Origin: Azospirillum brasilense
GTDB lineage: Bacteria > Pseudomonadota > Alphaproteobacteria > Azospirillales > Azospirillaceae
Direction: 5' to 3'
DNA length: 64,000 bases
Assembly (NCBI RefSeq): GCF_022023855.1
Contig: NZ_CP059452.1
Span: 241,501-305,500, forward strand
Below are positions 18,187 to 26,303 of the stretch, piece by piece. The first letter of the stretch is position 1. Each line of letters begins with the position of its first letter. Both the position numbers and the translations under genes were made by a program. The notes beneath the pieces are model-generated. The model made no database searches. It saw only the letters and a program-made list of their open reading frames with translations, and was not told the DNA's origin.

Positions 18187-19386
18187 TCACGCCGGGCCGG
18201 ACGGTGCCTTCGCCAGAACGGCGGCGTCGGAGGTGTCCACGTCCTCGACAGGGGCGGGCTCGGCCTGGGGCGGTTTCCAGTTGCGCAACCGGCTCACCAT
18301 CGCGCCGGCCTGGGTCTTCCAGCGGTCGGCCTGGGCGCGCATCGATTCGCCGCCCTGGACCAGCAGGCGGCTGGGCAGCGGGCCGGGCGTCTCGAAGGTG
18401 CCGATGTGAAGCGTCTCGACCGGATGCTTGCCGGCGAGACCGCGCTTGAACTGGTAGACGCCGGGGTTGGTCTGGGCGTTCACCCCGTGCAGGTCGTAGC
18501 GCAGCCCGCCGTTCGCCTTGATCCACAGCATCGCCCGCCATTGCAGCAGGTAGGCGGCGTTGACCCGCAGCCCGGCCTCCAGCGTGGCGGAGTTCTGCAT
18601 CTGCCCGGTGGTGCCGAACAGCGACACGACGACCCCGGCCACCGGCCGCCCCTCGTGCATGGCGAGGAAGGCGCGCATCTTCTGGCGCGGCGGCAGCGCC
18701 TCGTTGATGCGGGTGAAGGTGCGGCTGTCGTAGGCCTTGAAGCCTTTGCGGCGCTGCGTCTCGACGAAGATGTCGTCGATGGTTTCCAGCAGTTCGGTAT
18801 GGGAGCCTTCGACGACCTCGATCCCCATCCGCTCGGCCTTGTTCAGCCCGCGCCGCCAGTGGTGGGACACATTGGAGCGCAGGCCCGCTTCGTCCGGCGT
18901 CAGGTCGGTGATGAAGGTGCGGTAGGGGGCCTTCTCCTCCCGGAACCGCATCCCCAGCGAGGCCAGGGCCTCCGTCACCGTCTCCCCGTCCGCCTGGGAG
19001 ACATGGGGCAGCAGGCGCAGCAGCAGGCCGCGCCGGTCGGTGTATTCCGCCTTCAGCGCGTGCAGCGCGGTCATCAGGGCGGCGTGGTCCGGTCCCTGGC
19101 CGCGCGGGTGCCACATCGGCCCCCACATGACCAGCGCCAGGCCGCCGATGCCTGGGACGCGGCGCAGCAGCACCTGCACCGCGGCCACCGGGCGCCCGTC
19201 GCGCCGCACGACGAGGTGGCTCAACTCCCGCCCGGCGTGGGCGATGCGGCCATAATCCCAGGTCTGGAAGATGTTGGCGTCGTCGAAGCCATCGAGAATG
19301 GCGTACCAGCCGCTGCGGTCGACCCGGTCGATCTCGATGGAGGACGCGGGGCACAGGACATCGCCACCAAGCGCGTCGGTGTACAT
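18187..19386 (-). CDS. FemAB-like GNAT-fold transferase
   Basis: 399 residues with two GNAT-like halves. Motifs typical of the FemX/Acetyltransf_6 group are NIFQTWDYGRI near residue 38, LRSNVSHHWRRGLNKAERMG near 165, and a C-terminal YLLQWRAMLWIKANGG...YDLHGVN...GVYQFKRGLAG region. In Gram-positives such proteins add amino acids to lipid II. In alphaproteobacteria their relatives are associated with exported polysaccharide, and the substrate is unknown. ATG 19386 has GGGGAG upstream. It sits 49 nt upstream of the SIS gene in the same leftward cluster. Confidence 0.72.
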   Translation of the reverse strand: MYTDALGGDVLCPASSIEIDRVDRSGWYAILDGFDDANIFQTWDYGRIAHAGRELSHLVVRRDGRPVAAVQVLLRRVPGIGGLALVMWGPMWHPRGQGPDHAALMTALHALKAEYTDRRGLLLRLLPHVSQADGETVTEALASLGMRFREEKAPYRTFITDLTPDEAGLRSNVSHHWRRGLNKAERMGIEVVEGSHTELLETIDDIFVETQRRKGFKAYDSRTFTRINEALPPRQKMRAFLAMHEGRPVAGVVVSLFGTTGQMQNSATLEAGLRVNAAYLLQWRAMLWIKANGGLRYDLHGVNAQTNPGVYQFKRGLAGKHPVETLHIGTFETPGPLPSRLLVQGGESMRAQADRWKTQAGAMVSRLRNWKPPQAEPAPVEDVDTSDAAVLAKAPSGPA

Positions 19387-19456
19387 TCAGGTTTCTCCCC
19401 TGGAATTCACGGCGATCGTTTCTTGTGGAAGCGTTTGGTAACGGTAGGGCTGTTGG

Positions 19457-20632
19457 TCACACGGTTCCGCCGGAGCGGTAGAAGGTGCTGAAGGCGGGGC
19501 GGGCCGAGAAGGCCGCCTGCGGGATGTCGAGCAGGCGGCGCAGCCGGTCGCGCACCGCCGGTTCCAGGACCGCGGCGACCAGCAGGGCCACGGCGATGGA
19601 CAGGGCGCCGCCCGTCACCGCGCCGGCCATGGAGGAGACCCCGGCCTGCATCGCCAGCGCCTTGGCCGAGCCGCCGATCACCTCGTGCAGCAGGTAGAGC
19701 GGGTAGGTGGCCAACCCGACCACGCGCAGCAGGGCCAGCAGGGACGGCGGCAGCGTGGCGATCTCCGCCCGCCAGCGCGCCGAGGCGGCGATGGCGAGGA
19801 GCGACGCTCCCCAGATCAGCAGCGGGTTCATCCACAGATCGGCGAGGTTCAGCGGGACGGGGGAGCGCTCCACGAACTCCAGCGACCGGGCGGTGATCTC
19901 CAGCGGTGCGGCGATCAGGGCCAGCAGGGCGCCGGCCATGCCCGTCCGGGTCAGCTTGCCGCAGGACCACAGCCACAGGAAGATCCCTAGCGCGAAGAAC
20001 ACGCCGTGGCGCAGCAGCGTCATGTTCAGCATGCCGTATTCGAACTCCAGGAACGGCAGGCTGACGACGCTGAAGACGTGCAGGCTGTAGACGCCGAGAT
20101 AGGCCGAACTGGCGGCGGTCAGCGCGAGGGCGAACTGGGGCAGCCGATGGAAGTTACCGCTGAACAGCAGCAGGAAGACCGCGGCGTAGAAGGCGATCTC
20201 GACCGGCAGCGTCCAATAGGCCGACGCGATGTAGGGGCCGGCGGGCGCCAGCGAGAAGGAGGCGATGAAGCGCCGCGCCAGATCCGGGTCTGCACCGGGC
20301 ATGAGTACAAGGGCGACGAGGCACAGGATGGAGCAGACCCAGGCCGCCGGATAGAGACGCAGCAGACGCGACCGGATGAAGGCGATCGGTGTGGCGTTGT
20401 TGGCCGAATTGGCGATGACAAAGCCCGACACCACGAAGAAGACCTGCACTCCGGCCCAGCCGGACCACATGACGTCGGCGACCGCGGGGTCGCGCCAGGT
20501 CAGGTGGAAGCCGGTGACCAGCAAAGCCGCGGCGAAGCGGACCATGTCGATCCCATAAACGTAATCGGCCCCGGACCTGTGACGGGCAGACCCGTCTCCC
20601 GGCAGAGTTTGCATGATCGGCGATTCAGGCAC
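19457..20632 (-). CDS. OafA/YrhL-type membrane O-acyltransferase
   Basis: About 391 residues, acyltransferase-3 family, about ten membrane helices. It shows the YGIDMVRFAAALLVTGFHL opening with the conserved R and H, FFVVSGFVIANS, RLLRLYPAAWV and, near the end, ATYPLYLLHEV. It moves acyl (often acetyl) groups onto exported sugars. GTG 20632 is preferred because GGGAGGA lies just upstream; ATG 20614 is an in-frame alternative. It is the first gene of a leftward envelope cluster ending with the GDSL hydrolase, so the cluster encodes both an acyl transferase and an esterase. Confidence 0.82.
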   Translation of the reverse strand: MPESPIMQTLPGDGSARHRSGADYVYGIDMVRFAAALLVTGFHLTWRDPAVADVMWSGWAGVQVFFVVSGFVIANSANNATPIAFIRSRLLRLYPAAWVCSILCLVALVLMPGADPDLARRFIASFSLAPAGPYIASAYWTLPVEIAFYAAVFLLLFSGNFHRLPQFALALTAASSAYLGVYSLHVFSVVSLPFLEFEYGMLNMTLLRHGVFFALGIFLWLWSCGKLTRTGMAGALLALIAAPLEITARSLEFVERSPVPLNLADLWMNPLLIWGASLLAIAASARWRAEIATLPPSLLALLRVVGLATYPLYLLHEVIGGSAKALAMQAGVSSMAGAVTGGALSIAVALLVAAVLEPAVRDRLRRLLDIPQAAFSARPAFSTFYRSGGTV

Positions 20633-21012
20633 GATTCCTCCCTTCCTGCATGGGACGTGCCCATGTGCAGGTTCTCGACGTCTGTTGATTCCGGAAGACG
20701 GGCGTAGTGCGGCCTCAGGACGCAACTTGCGTGCTGCTGGGGAGCATACTCGCTGGTGGGCGCGGAAACAGAGGCCCGAACGGATTCAACAGGAAATCTG
20801 CGGGAGTATACTGTTCAGATGACCGGTCGTTACCGAAGCCATGGCACAATGGGGTGGTGCAGAGCGCGAACGGTCCACCCGATCCCGGGCGTTTTACTTT
20901 GAAGGGATGCTCCGAAGAGCGAAAGGCACACGGCCCGCCCCCGGTCAGGCCGGGAACGGGCCGTGTGCTTACCGGCTGGGCGGTTTGCCGCCAGTGCCGG
21001 ACGGCGGGTGCC
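20633..21012. other. Intergenic region between phbB and the acyltransferase
   Basis: About 380 nt. It contains the strong hairpin at 20926-20968 near phbB and presumably the promoter of the acyltransferase cluster; no gene is supported. Confidence 0.5.
20926..20968 (-). terminator. Intrinsic terminator of phbB
   Basis: Perfect 12-bp stem GCACACGGCCCG (20926-20937) / CGGGCCGTGTGC (20957-20968), loop 19 nt, followed on the minus strand by CTTTCGCTCTTC. It lies 45 nt past the phbB stop. Confidence 0.75.
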
Positions 21013-21753
21013 TTACTGGTAGTTCAGGCCGCCGTTGATGTTCAGGGTCGAGCCGGTGACGTAGCCGGCAATCTCCGACGCGAGGTAGGACACCGCGCCG
21101 CCGATCTCGTCCGGACGGCCCAGGCGCTTCATCGGAACGCTGTCGGTGATGGCCTGGCGGATGTCCTCACGGATGGCCATGACCATATCGGTGCCAATGT
21201 AGCCCGGGGCGATGGCGTTGACGGTGACGCCCTTGGTCGCCAGCTCGGCGGCCAGCGCCTTGGTGAAGCCGATCACGCCGGCCTTGGCGGCCGAGTAGTT
21301 GGTCTGGCCAGCCTGGCCCTTCACGCCGTTCACCGAGGAGATGTTGATGATACGGCCCCAGCCGCGCTCGGCCATCTTCGGCGACACCTGCTGGGTGACG
21401 TTGAACAGGCTGCTCAGGTTGGTGGCGATGACCGCATCCCACTGGGCCTTGTCCATCTTCGCGAAAAACTTGTCGCGGGTGATGCCGGCGTTGTTCACCA
21501 GGATGTCCACCGGGCCCAGGTCGGCCTCGATCTTGGCGACCATCGCCTTGCAGCTTTCGAAGTCGGAAACGTCGCCTTCCGCCACGTAGAACTTGAAGCC
21601 GAGGGCTTCCTGCTGGCCCAGCCAGGCGGCGGCCGGCTCGAAGTTCGGCAGGCAGTTCGCCGCCACGATGTAGCCGTCCTTGGCCAGGGCCTGGCAGATG
21701 GCGGTGCCGAGACCGCCCATGGCACCGGTGACGAGCGCGATCTTCTGAGACAT
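21013..21753 (-). CDS. phbB: Acetoacetyl-CoA reductase (NADPH), PHB synthesis
   Basis: 246-residue short-chain dehydrogenase that reduces acetoacetyl-CoA to (R)-3-hydroxybutyryl-CoA for polyhydroxybutyrate. Cofactor motif TGAMGGLGTA starts at residue 9; NNAG lies at 87-90; the catalytic Ser/Tyr/Lys are S140 (INISSVNG), Y153 and K157 (YSAAK). The PhbB-specific GQTNYSAAKAG and the C-terminal GYVTGSTLNINGGLNYQ are present. ATG 21753 follows TGGAG at 8 nt. It stands alone between a terminator and a 290-nt upstream region; phbA and phbC are not in the window. Confidence 0.95.
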   Translation of the reverse strand: MSQKIALVTGAMGGLGTAICQALAKDGYIVAANCLPNFEPAAAWLGQQEALGFKFYVAEGDVSDFESCKAMVAKIEADLGPVDILVNNAGITRDKFFAKMDKAQWDAVIATNLSSLFNVTQQVSPKMAERGWGRIINISSVNGVKGQAGQTNYSAAKAGVIGFTKALAAELATKGVTVNAIAPGYIGTDMVMAIREDIRQAITDSVPMKRLGRPDEIGGAVSYLASEIAGYVTGSTLNINGGLNYQ

Positions 21754-22044
21754 TACAATCGCTCCAGTAATAGAAACGGCCAGCTCCTGGTGAGGCAAGC
21801 CCGCTGGTGAACCGCAGAAGCAAAGGGGTTGCTTCTTGTTACGGATGCTGTCGTGCCGATGGTCCTTAAGGAGGAGCCATCAACCGCGGCGGCAGGCATA
21901 ACATAGAACAAGTCCGGCTCCGGGCCAATGCGCTGCAACATCGCAGATGCGAGCGGGTGCGATTTTTCACAGGAATGTCAATAAGAAATGAATTTTCAGA
22001 GCCTTACTGCACCGCACCAAGTGGTGTGACCAGTTGGATTCGGC

Positions 22045-22611
22045 TCAAATCTGTACGATTCGTTCGCCGGCCTTGAGCGCGAGCGGAAACAGCTTGGGCG
22101 CCACCGCCCCGAGAAGCCAAGGCCGCAGCTTCGCCAGAGCGGCCGGCGCCGCCAGCAGCACGAGCGTCGCGCCGCTGTGCGCCCATTGGCCGGCGGTCAT
22201 CCGCTCGAACCCGTTCCACAGCAGGACCGCGCCGCTGCACAGCCCGGCGACGGCAGTGACGGCTTCCCCCAGCGCCTGGAGCGCGTCGATTCCCCACAGC
22301 GGGTTCGTCGTGGTGACCCGCTCCACCAGACGGCGCAGTTGAGCGGTCAGGCGCGCCGCGGACGCGGCGTCGAACCTTCCATTCTCGACCGCGGCCCGGG
22401 GCAGGGCGACCAGGACGTCGCCGTCGGGCTGGATCGACACACGGACCGGAATGGTGCGCAAGCCGGCACCATTGTCGGGTGACGGCGTGGCGACCGGCAC
22501 GCGCAGCCCGATCGTCCGTCCACCCTGGGCGAAGAACTGAAGAGTCAGCGCAATGCCATGCCCGCGCCGGGGAATCAGGCCGGCCTTGCCCCGGCGCAAC
22601 CGCCCGACCAT
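22045..22611 (-). CDS. Unknown protein; probably the C-terminal part of the gene at 22682-23533
   Basis: 188 residues from ATG 22611, with two hydrophobic segments (about 115-130 and 146-165) and no recognised domain. The same frame stays open upstream for 23 codons to the stop of the preceding gene without any ATG, GTG or TTG, and reads like protein (FLSDLPHGFAWRRDALTE). Removing one base from the C-run 22685-22688 joins it in frame to the upstream gene: GDTG is followed by SPLRRRFLSD instead of stop. The joined protein would be about 495 residues, with a soluble front and a membrane-associated tail. No ribosome site is visible at 22611, which supports the fusion. Confidence 0.55.
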   Translation of the reverse strand: MVGRLRRGKAGLIPRRGHGIALTLQFFAQGGRTIGLRVPVATPSPDNGAGLRTIPVRVSIQPDGDVLVALPRAAVENGRFDAASAARLTAQLRRLVERVTTTNPLWGIDALQALGEAVTAVAGLCSGAVLLWNGFERMTAGQWAHSGATLVLLAAPAALAKLRPWLLGAVAPKLFPLALKAGERIVQI

Positions 22612-22681
22612 CTCGGTCAGGGCGTCACGCCGCCAGGCGAAGCCATGCGGGAGGTCGCTGAGGAAGCGCCGGCGCAGCGGG

Positions 22682-23533
22682 CTACCCCGTGTCTCCCACC
22701 AGGGTGTTCACGGCCTTCCCGGCGAACCGGCCCAGAGCGTCGATCAGGAAGCTCCAATAGCGGAAGGAGACGTCCACCGCGTCCTTGTGGACGCCGATCA
22801 TGACGCTGCTGCCGGCGTTGTCCCGGCCCTTCAGCAGGCGGGTGACCACGTCGCCGTCGATCTGGATCGTCGACTGCATGACCACCAGCTCGGTCCCGAC
22901 GTCCCACGCCTTGCGGATGGTCACCGCGTCCGCCGTCTTCAGCGCCGGCATGCGGCGGACCTCCTCGGCCATGCCGCGCAGATAGCTGACGGTGTCCAGT
23001 CCGCGCCGCCGCAGCACGTCGTTGATCTGGTCGGAGTTGCGCTGGATGCGCATCAGGATCGGCGGCGCGTCCCCGTCGATCATCGCGGCGGCGGACACCA
23101 CGTCGGCGGTGGCGCCGGGCTGCCGGGCGGCGTCCAGGGCGCGGTCGGTCATCTCGCGCAGCCAGCTCGCCACCTCGCGCAGGTCGTCGAAGACCTTCAG
23201 CGTGGTGCCGCGGGCGGGGTCGTTGCCCGGCAGGTCGCGGCTGAAGAAGAACGGGTCGTAGCGGTCGGGCCGGGCGGTGTCGGATGGCGGGGCGAACGGG
23301 GCCAGCCCCCAATGGAACGTCTCCGAGATCCGGCCGGCCCAGGGGGCGAGGATCGCCGTCTCGCGGCTGCCGAAGGTGTCCAACTGCTCGCACAGGAAGA
23401 CATAGTATTCCTGCGCCAGATCGATCAGCGCATCCCCCGCCAGCGGCATCTTTTCCGCCGAGATGCCGGTTTTCAGCACAGTATTGATTTCGAGCGCGAG
23501 AAGGTTGCGCGCCAGATCGACGAACTGGGACAT
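22682..23533 (-). CDS. Unknown protein in ParAB-linked cassette (possibly truncated by frameshift)
   Basis: 283 residues as written; I do not recognise the family. Mostly helical and soluble in appearance, with features such as EYYVFLCEQLDTFG, FFFSRDLPGNDP and ISETFHWGLAPF. The stop at 22684-22682 may be created by one extra base in the C-run 22685-22688 (see the next gene). It follows the 156-residue unknown gene by 79 nt, and both follow parB in the same direction. Context suggests a cargo or partner of the ParA/ParB pair, but that is an inference. Confidence 0.6.
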   Translation of the reverse strand: MSQFVDLARNLLALEINTVLKTGISAEKMPLAGDALIDLAQEYYVFLCEQLDTFGSRETAILAPWAGRISETFHWGLAPFAPPSDTARPDRYDPFFFSRDLPGNDPARGTTLKVFDDLREVASWLREMTDRALDAARQPGATADVVSAAAMIDGDAPPILMRIQRNSDQINDVLRRRGLDTVSYLRGMAEEVRRMPALKTADAVTIRKAWDVGTELVVMQSTIQIDGDVVTRLLKGRDNAGSSVMIGVHKDAVDVSFRYWSFLIDALGRFAGKAVNTLVGDTG

Positions 23534-23612
23534 CGGCCACCTTGCTGGGTTGGGGGGAGGGCGTCGGGGAGGTGGCTGCGGTGCGGCGACGTCCCGCCGC
23601 CCGGAAGGCGGG

Positions 23613-24083
23613 TCAGCCGGTGCGGCCGGAGATCTGGACGGCCAGATCGCGGATCGCCTTCAGGTTGGTGCTGACGATGTCGCTGCTCTTGGTCACCTGG
23701 GCGAGATGAAATTCGGTCAGGCTGTGGTAGGCGGTGTTGGTCGCGAAATCACGGCTGACCAGGTTCTCGATGTCGCCGGTGACCAGGTTGACCTGGGTCT
23801 GGAACGCCTCGATGGTCGTGCCGGCTTTTGGACGGCAGGTGAAGCCGACCTGGTTGGGATCGTCCTGGACAACGTCGATGTCGGCGATCGCGGTCACCAC
23901 CGTCAGCGTCACCAGCCGTTCCAGCTTGTCCGCGATGGTGTTCAGCAGGGAGTTCGCCTTGCCCTGCTCGTTCTGGATGACCGCGGCGCCGCTCGGCGGC
24001 GCTGCGGACGGCGCTGCGGGCGCCTGAACCGCCGGCAACTGAATGGTCGAAGCGGTCGGTTCGGCGACGGCGGTATCGGACAT
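23613..24083 (-). CDS. Unknown small protein in ParAB-linked cassette
   Basis: 156 residues. A Pro/Ala-rich, probably disordered N-terminus (about 1-35) is followed by a helical region (KANSLLNTIADKLERLVTLTVVTAIADIDVV, split here only by description of residues 43-72) and a C-terminal part with QVTKSSDIVSTNLKAIRDL. No signal peptide or known domain. The layout of flexible arm plus helices resembles adaptor proteins that bind ParA or ParB partners, but no homology is claimed. It lies 131 nt after parB with a small hairpin between. Confidence 0.6.
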   Translation of the reverse strand: MSDTAVAEPTASTIQLPAVQAPAAPSAAPPSGAAVIQNEQGKANSLLNTIADKLERLVTLTVVTAIADIDVVQDDPNQVGFTCRPKAGTTIEAFQTQVNLVTGDIENLVSRDFATNTAYHSLTEFHLAQVTKSSDIVSTNLKAIRDLAVQISGRTG

Positions 24084-24214
24084 GGCTGCACCCTTCTGGG
24101 GATGGATGGCGTAACATTACCAAGCATCGCGCAAGAGTCGAGTTCTGTCCAATGACCACCATCGCCACGAAAGTGTGACGAAAAATTTCTAATTCACGGA
24201 TTTTCGTGAGGCGC

Positions 24215-25072
24215 TCACTCGTGAAGCAGCGCGTCGATGGCGTCGCGCAGGTCGCGCAGCTCCCGCCGCTGATCCTCGGCCAGCGCATGGCCGGACGCGC
24301 GCAGGTTGTGGATCTTGTTCACATTGCTGCGCAGCGCACGCAAGGCGGGGGCCGCGGACGGGGTGGCCGGGAGGGCCGCCTTGCGCTCCTGCTTGGCGTT
24401 TCGCACGTCCTTGACGGTCAACCCGTCGCCGGCCCGCTTCCAGAGCGCGAGTTGGATCGCCTCGTCGGGCAGCTCGGCCAGCTCCATGAGGAGGGAGACG
24501 GAGACGGCGGTCCGGTCCGGAGCCTCCTCCAGGATGCGGGCGGGCAGGCGCAGGATGCCCAGGAGGCGGGCCACATACTCCTGCGACTTGCCGATCAGGA
24601 CGGCGGCCTGCTCCTGCGTTAGCCCCTTGTCGCCGATCAGCCTGGCGAGAGTCAGTGCAAGGTCGATGGGGTGCAGGTCGACGCGCTGGGCGTTCTCGAT
24701 CAGGGCCAGTGCCTGAACGTCGTCGGTGTCGATGACCAGCGCCGGGATGGTCTCCCGCTCCAGGACGCGGAAGGCCCAGTAGCGCCGTTCCCCGGCCACG
24801 ATCTGGAAGCGGTCGGGGGCGACCTCCCGCACGTTGATCGGCTGCAGCAGGCCCCGCTCGCCGATCGAGGCAGCCAGCGCCGCGATGTCGGCCCCGCGGG
24901 CGTTGCGCCGCGGCTGGTCGGGGTTGGGCTCCACCTGATCCAGTGGGATTTCGCGGTGGCGCATCTTGCCGGACAGGCCGAACAGGGCGGCGTTGCTGCC
25001 CCCGCCGCTGCCGGTGCGGCTGAGCGCCCGCTTGAACAGGCCGGCGTTGGAGGTGTCGAGCTTACGCGCCAT
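24215..25072 (-). CDS. parB: ParB/Spo0J-family centromere-binding CTPase-like protein
   Basis: 285 residues. Conserved boxes: QVEPNPDQPRR near 46-56, GERGLLQPINVR near 71, GERRYWAF at 94-101 (the GERRxRA CTP-binding box) and ENAQRVDLHPIDLA near 128. A helix-turn-helix follows (LTQEQAAVLIGKSQEYVARLL). These define ParB N-domains that load onto parS and slide using CTP. The third box has YW where most ParBs have RA. ATG 25072 has GGAGGAG upstream and overlaps parA by 11 nt. It likely works with ParA in segregating a replicon or positioning a cargo. Confidence 0.88.
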   Translation of the reverse strand: MARKLDTSNAGLFKRALSRTGSGGGSNAALFGLSGKMRHREIPLDQVEPNPDQPRRNARGADIAALAASIGERGLLQPINVREVAPDRFQIVAGERRYWAFRVLERETIPALVIDTDDVQALALIENAQRVDLHPIDLALTLARLIGDKGLTQEQAAVLIGKSQEYVARLLGILRLPARILEEAPDRTAVSVSLLMELAELPDEAIQLALWKRAGDGLTVKDVRNAKQERKAALPATPSAAPALRALRSNVNKIHNLRASGHALAEDQRRELRDLRDAIDALLHE

Positions 25073-26075
25073 GGCGCATCTCCTCCCCGGCGAGCGCCAG
25101 CAGGGCGTCGGCGATCTCGCGGTAACTCTCCGCGCCCGCGGAGTTCGGGTTGTAGGCAAGGCCGGGGCGCCCGGCCATCACGCTCTTGGAATAGTCGGCG
25201 GCCCGCTTGACCGGGGAGAACAGGTGGAGCTGCTCCGCAGCGGCAAGCTCGCGCAGCTCCTTCATCACCGTCTCGTCCTGGAGGCGGCGCGGGCTGTACA
25301 TGGTCGGCAGGATGCCGAGAATCTGCAGGCGCGGGTTCACCAGCTCGCGTACGCCGGCGATGGTCTCGAACAGCTGCGGGATGCCCATCATCGACAGCAT
25401 CTCCGTCTGGGTCGGAATCAGCAGCTGGTCGGCGGCGTTCAGCACCGAGACGGTCAGTTCGCCCAGGTGCGGCGGGCAGTCCAGCACCACGAAGTCGTAC
25501 TGGCCGGCAAGCTGCGCGATCTTGGCGCGCAGGATCAGCGTGCCGTTGGGCTGGCGCAGCAGCTCCCGATCGGTCGCCGCCAGCGAGATGGAGGAGGGCA
25601 GCAGATCGAAGGCGCTGTCGCAGACCGGGGTCATGAACTCCCGCATCGGGCGGCTGGCCTTCAGCGCGTGGGTCAGGGTCGCCTTGGCCAGTTCCCGCTC
25701 GTGCGGATCGACGCCCAGATGCACCGTGGCGTTGGCCTGTGGGTCGCAGTCGATCAGCAACACGCGCCGCCCCGATTGGGCGAGCAACCACGCGACGTTG
25801 ACGCAGGTGGTCGTCTTGGCGACTCCGCCCTTCTGGTTGGCGGCGCAGAACACCACCGGGGCTGCCCGCACCGCCGCCGCAGGGATGCCCACCGGCTCCG
25901 TCACGCTCTTCAGGGCGCCCGCGACGATCTGCGGAATCCGCTCCGCCCCGGTTTCCCAGCGGGAGATCTTGGCGCGGTCGTAGCGCCGATTCAGCCGTTC
26001 GTTCAGCCAGCCGACCAGAGCCTGCTGGTTCATGCCGCGCTGTTCGCGGTAGCGGCGCAGCTCCTCGCCGCTCAT
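25062..26075 (-). CDS. parA: ParA-family ATPase with N-terminal helix-turn-helix
   Basis: 337 residues from ATG 26075. An XRE-like HTH (about 3-45, LRRYREQRGMNQQALVGWL ... KISRWETG) precedes a deviant-Walker ATPase: NQKGGVAKTT at 80-89 with the signature lysine, LIDCDPQAN near 108, and VLDCPPHLGEL. An N-terminal HTH marks type Ia plasmid/chromid ParA proteins, which repress their own operon. A perfect dyad lies upstream at 26132-26153. GTG 26087 and ATG 26126 are longer in-frame starts; none has a strong ribosome site. It heads the operon parA-parB and perhaps the two or three unknown genes. Confidence 0.88.
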   Translation of the reverse strand: MSGEELRRYREQRGMNQQALVGWLNERLNRRYDRAKISRWETGAERIPQIVAGALKSVTEPVGIPAAAVRAAPVVFCAANQKGGVAKTTTCVNVAWLLAQSGRRVLLIDCDPQANATVHLGVDPHERELAKATLTHALKASRPMREFMTPVCDSAFDLLPSSISLAATDRELLRQPNGTLILRAKIAQLAGQYDFVVLDCPPHLGELTVSVLNAADQLLIPTQTEMLSMMGIPQLFETIAGVRELVNPRLQILGILPTMYSPRRLQDETVMKELRELAAAEQLHLFSPVKRAADYSKSVMAGRPGLAYNPNSAGAESYREIADALLALAGEEMRHGA

Positions 26076-26131
26076 CTCGTGGGCCACGGGGGCATCCCTT
26101 ATTTGGGGTGATCGCACGGGCACCATGAGTC

Positions 26132-26153
26132 ATGTTGATGGTGGTGTCAACAT
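26132..26153. promoter_or_regulatory. Candidate operator of parA
   Basis: Perfect inverted repeat ATGTTGA (26132-26138) / TCAACAT (26147-26153) with an 8-nt spacer, 57 nt upstream of the chosen parA start. Type Ia ParA proteins bind such dyads through their HTH to autoregulate; the site could also be a partition site. Confidence 0.5.
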
Positions 26154-26303
26154 CCGTGCCGCACATGTGATGACGATCCGAAGCGGAAACAGAACTGCGG
26201 CTCGGAGTGGAACAAGGGGGGCGTGCTGCGGCTTTCCTGTGCTGCGAAAGGCCGCTATGGTCGCGGCCGAAAATCCTGCGCCAGGAATCGTGAGGGAAAC
26301 CCA

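Noticed and set aside
24084..26303. Search for a canonical parS (TGTTTCACGTGAAACA)
   Set aside because: No match to the full palindrome seen in the parAB surroundings; only half-site-like pieces.
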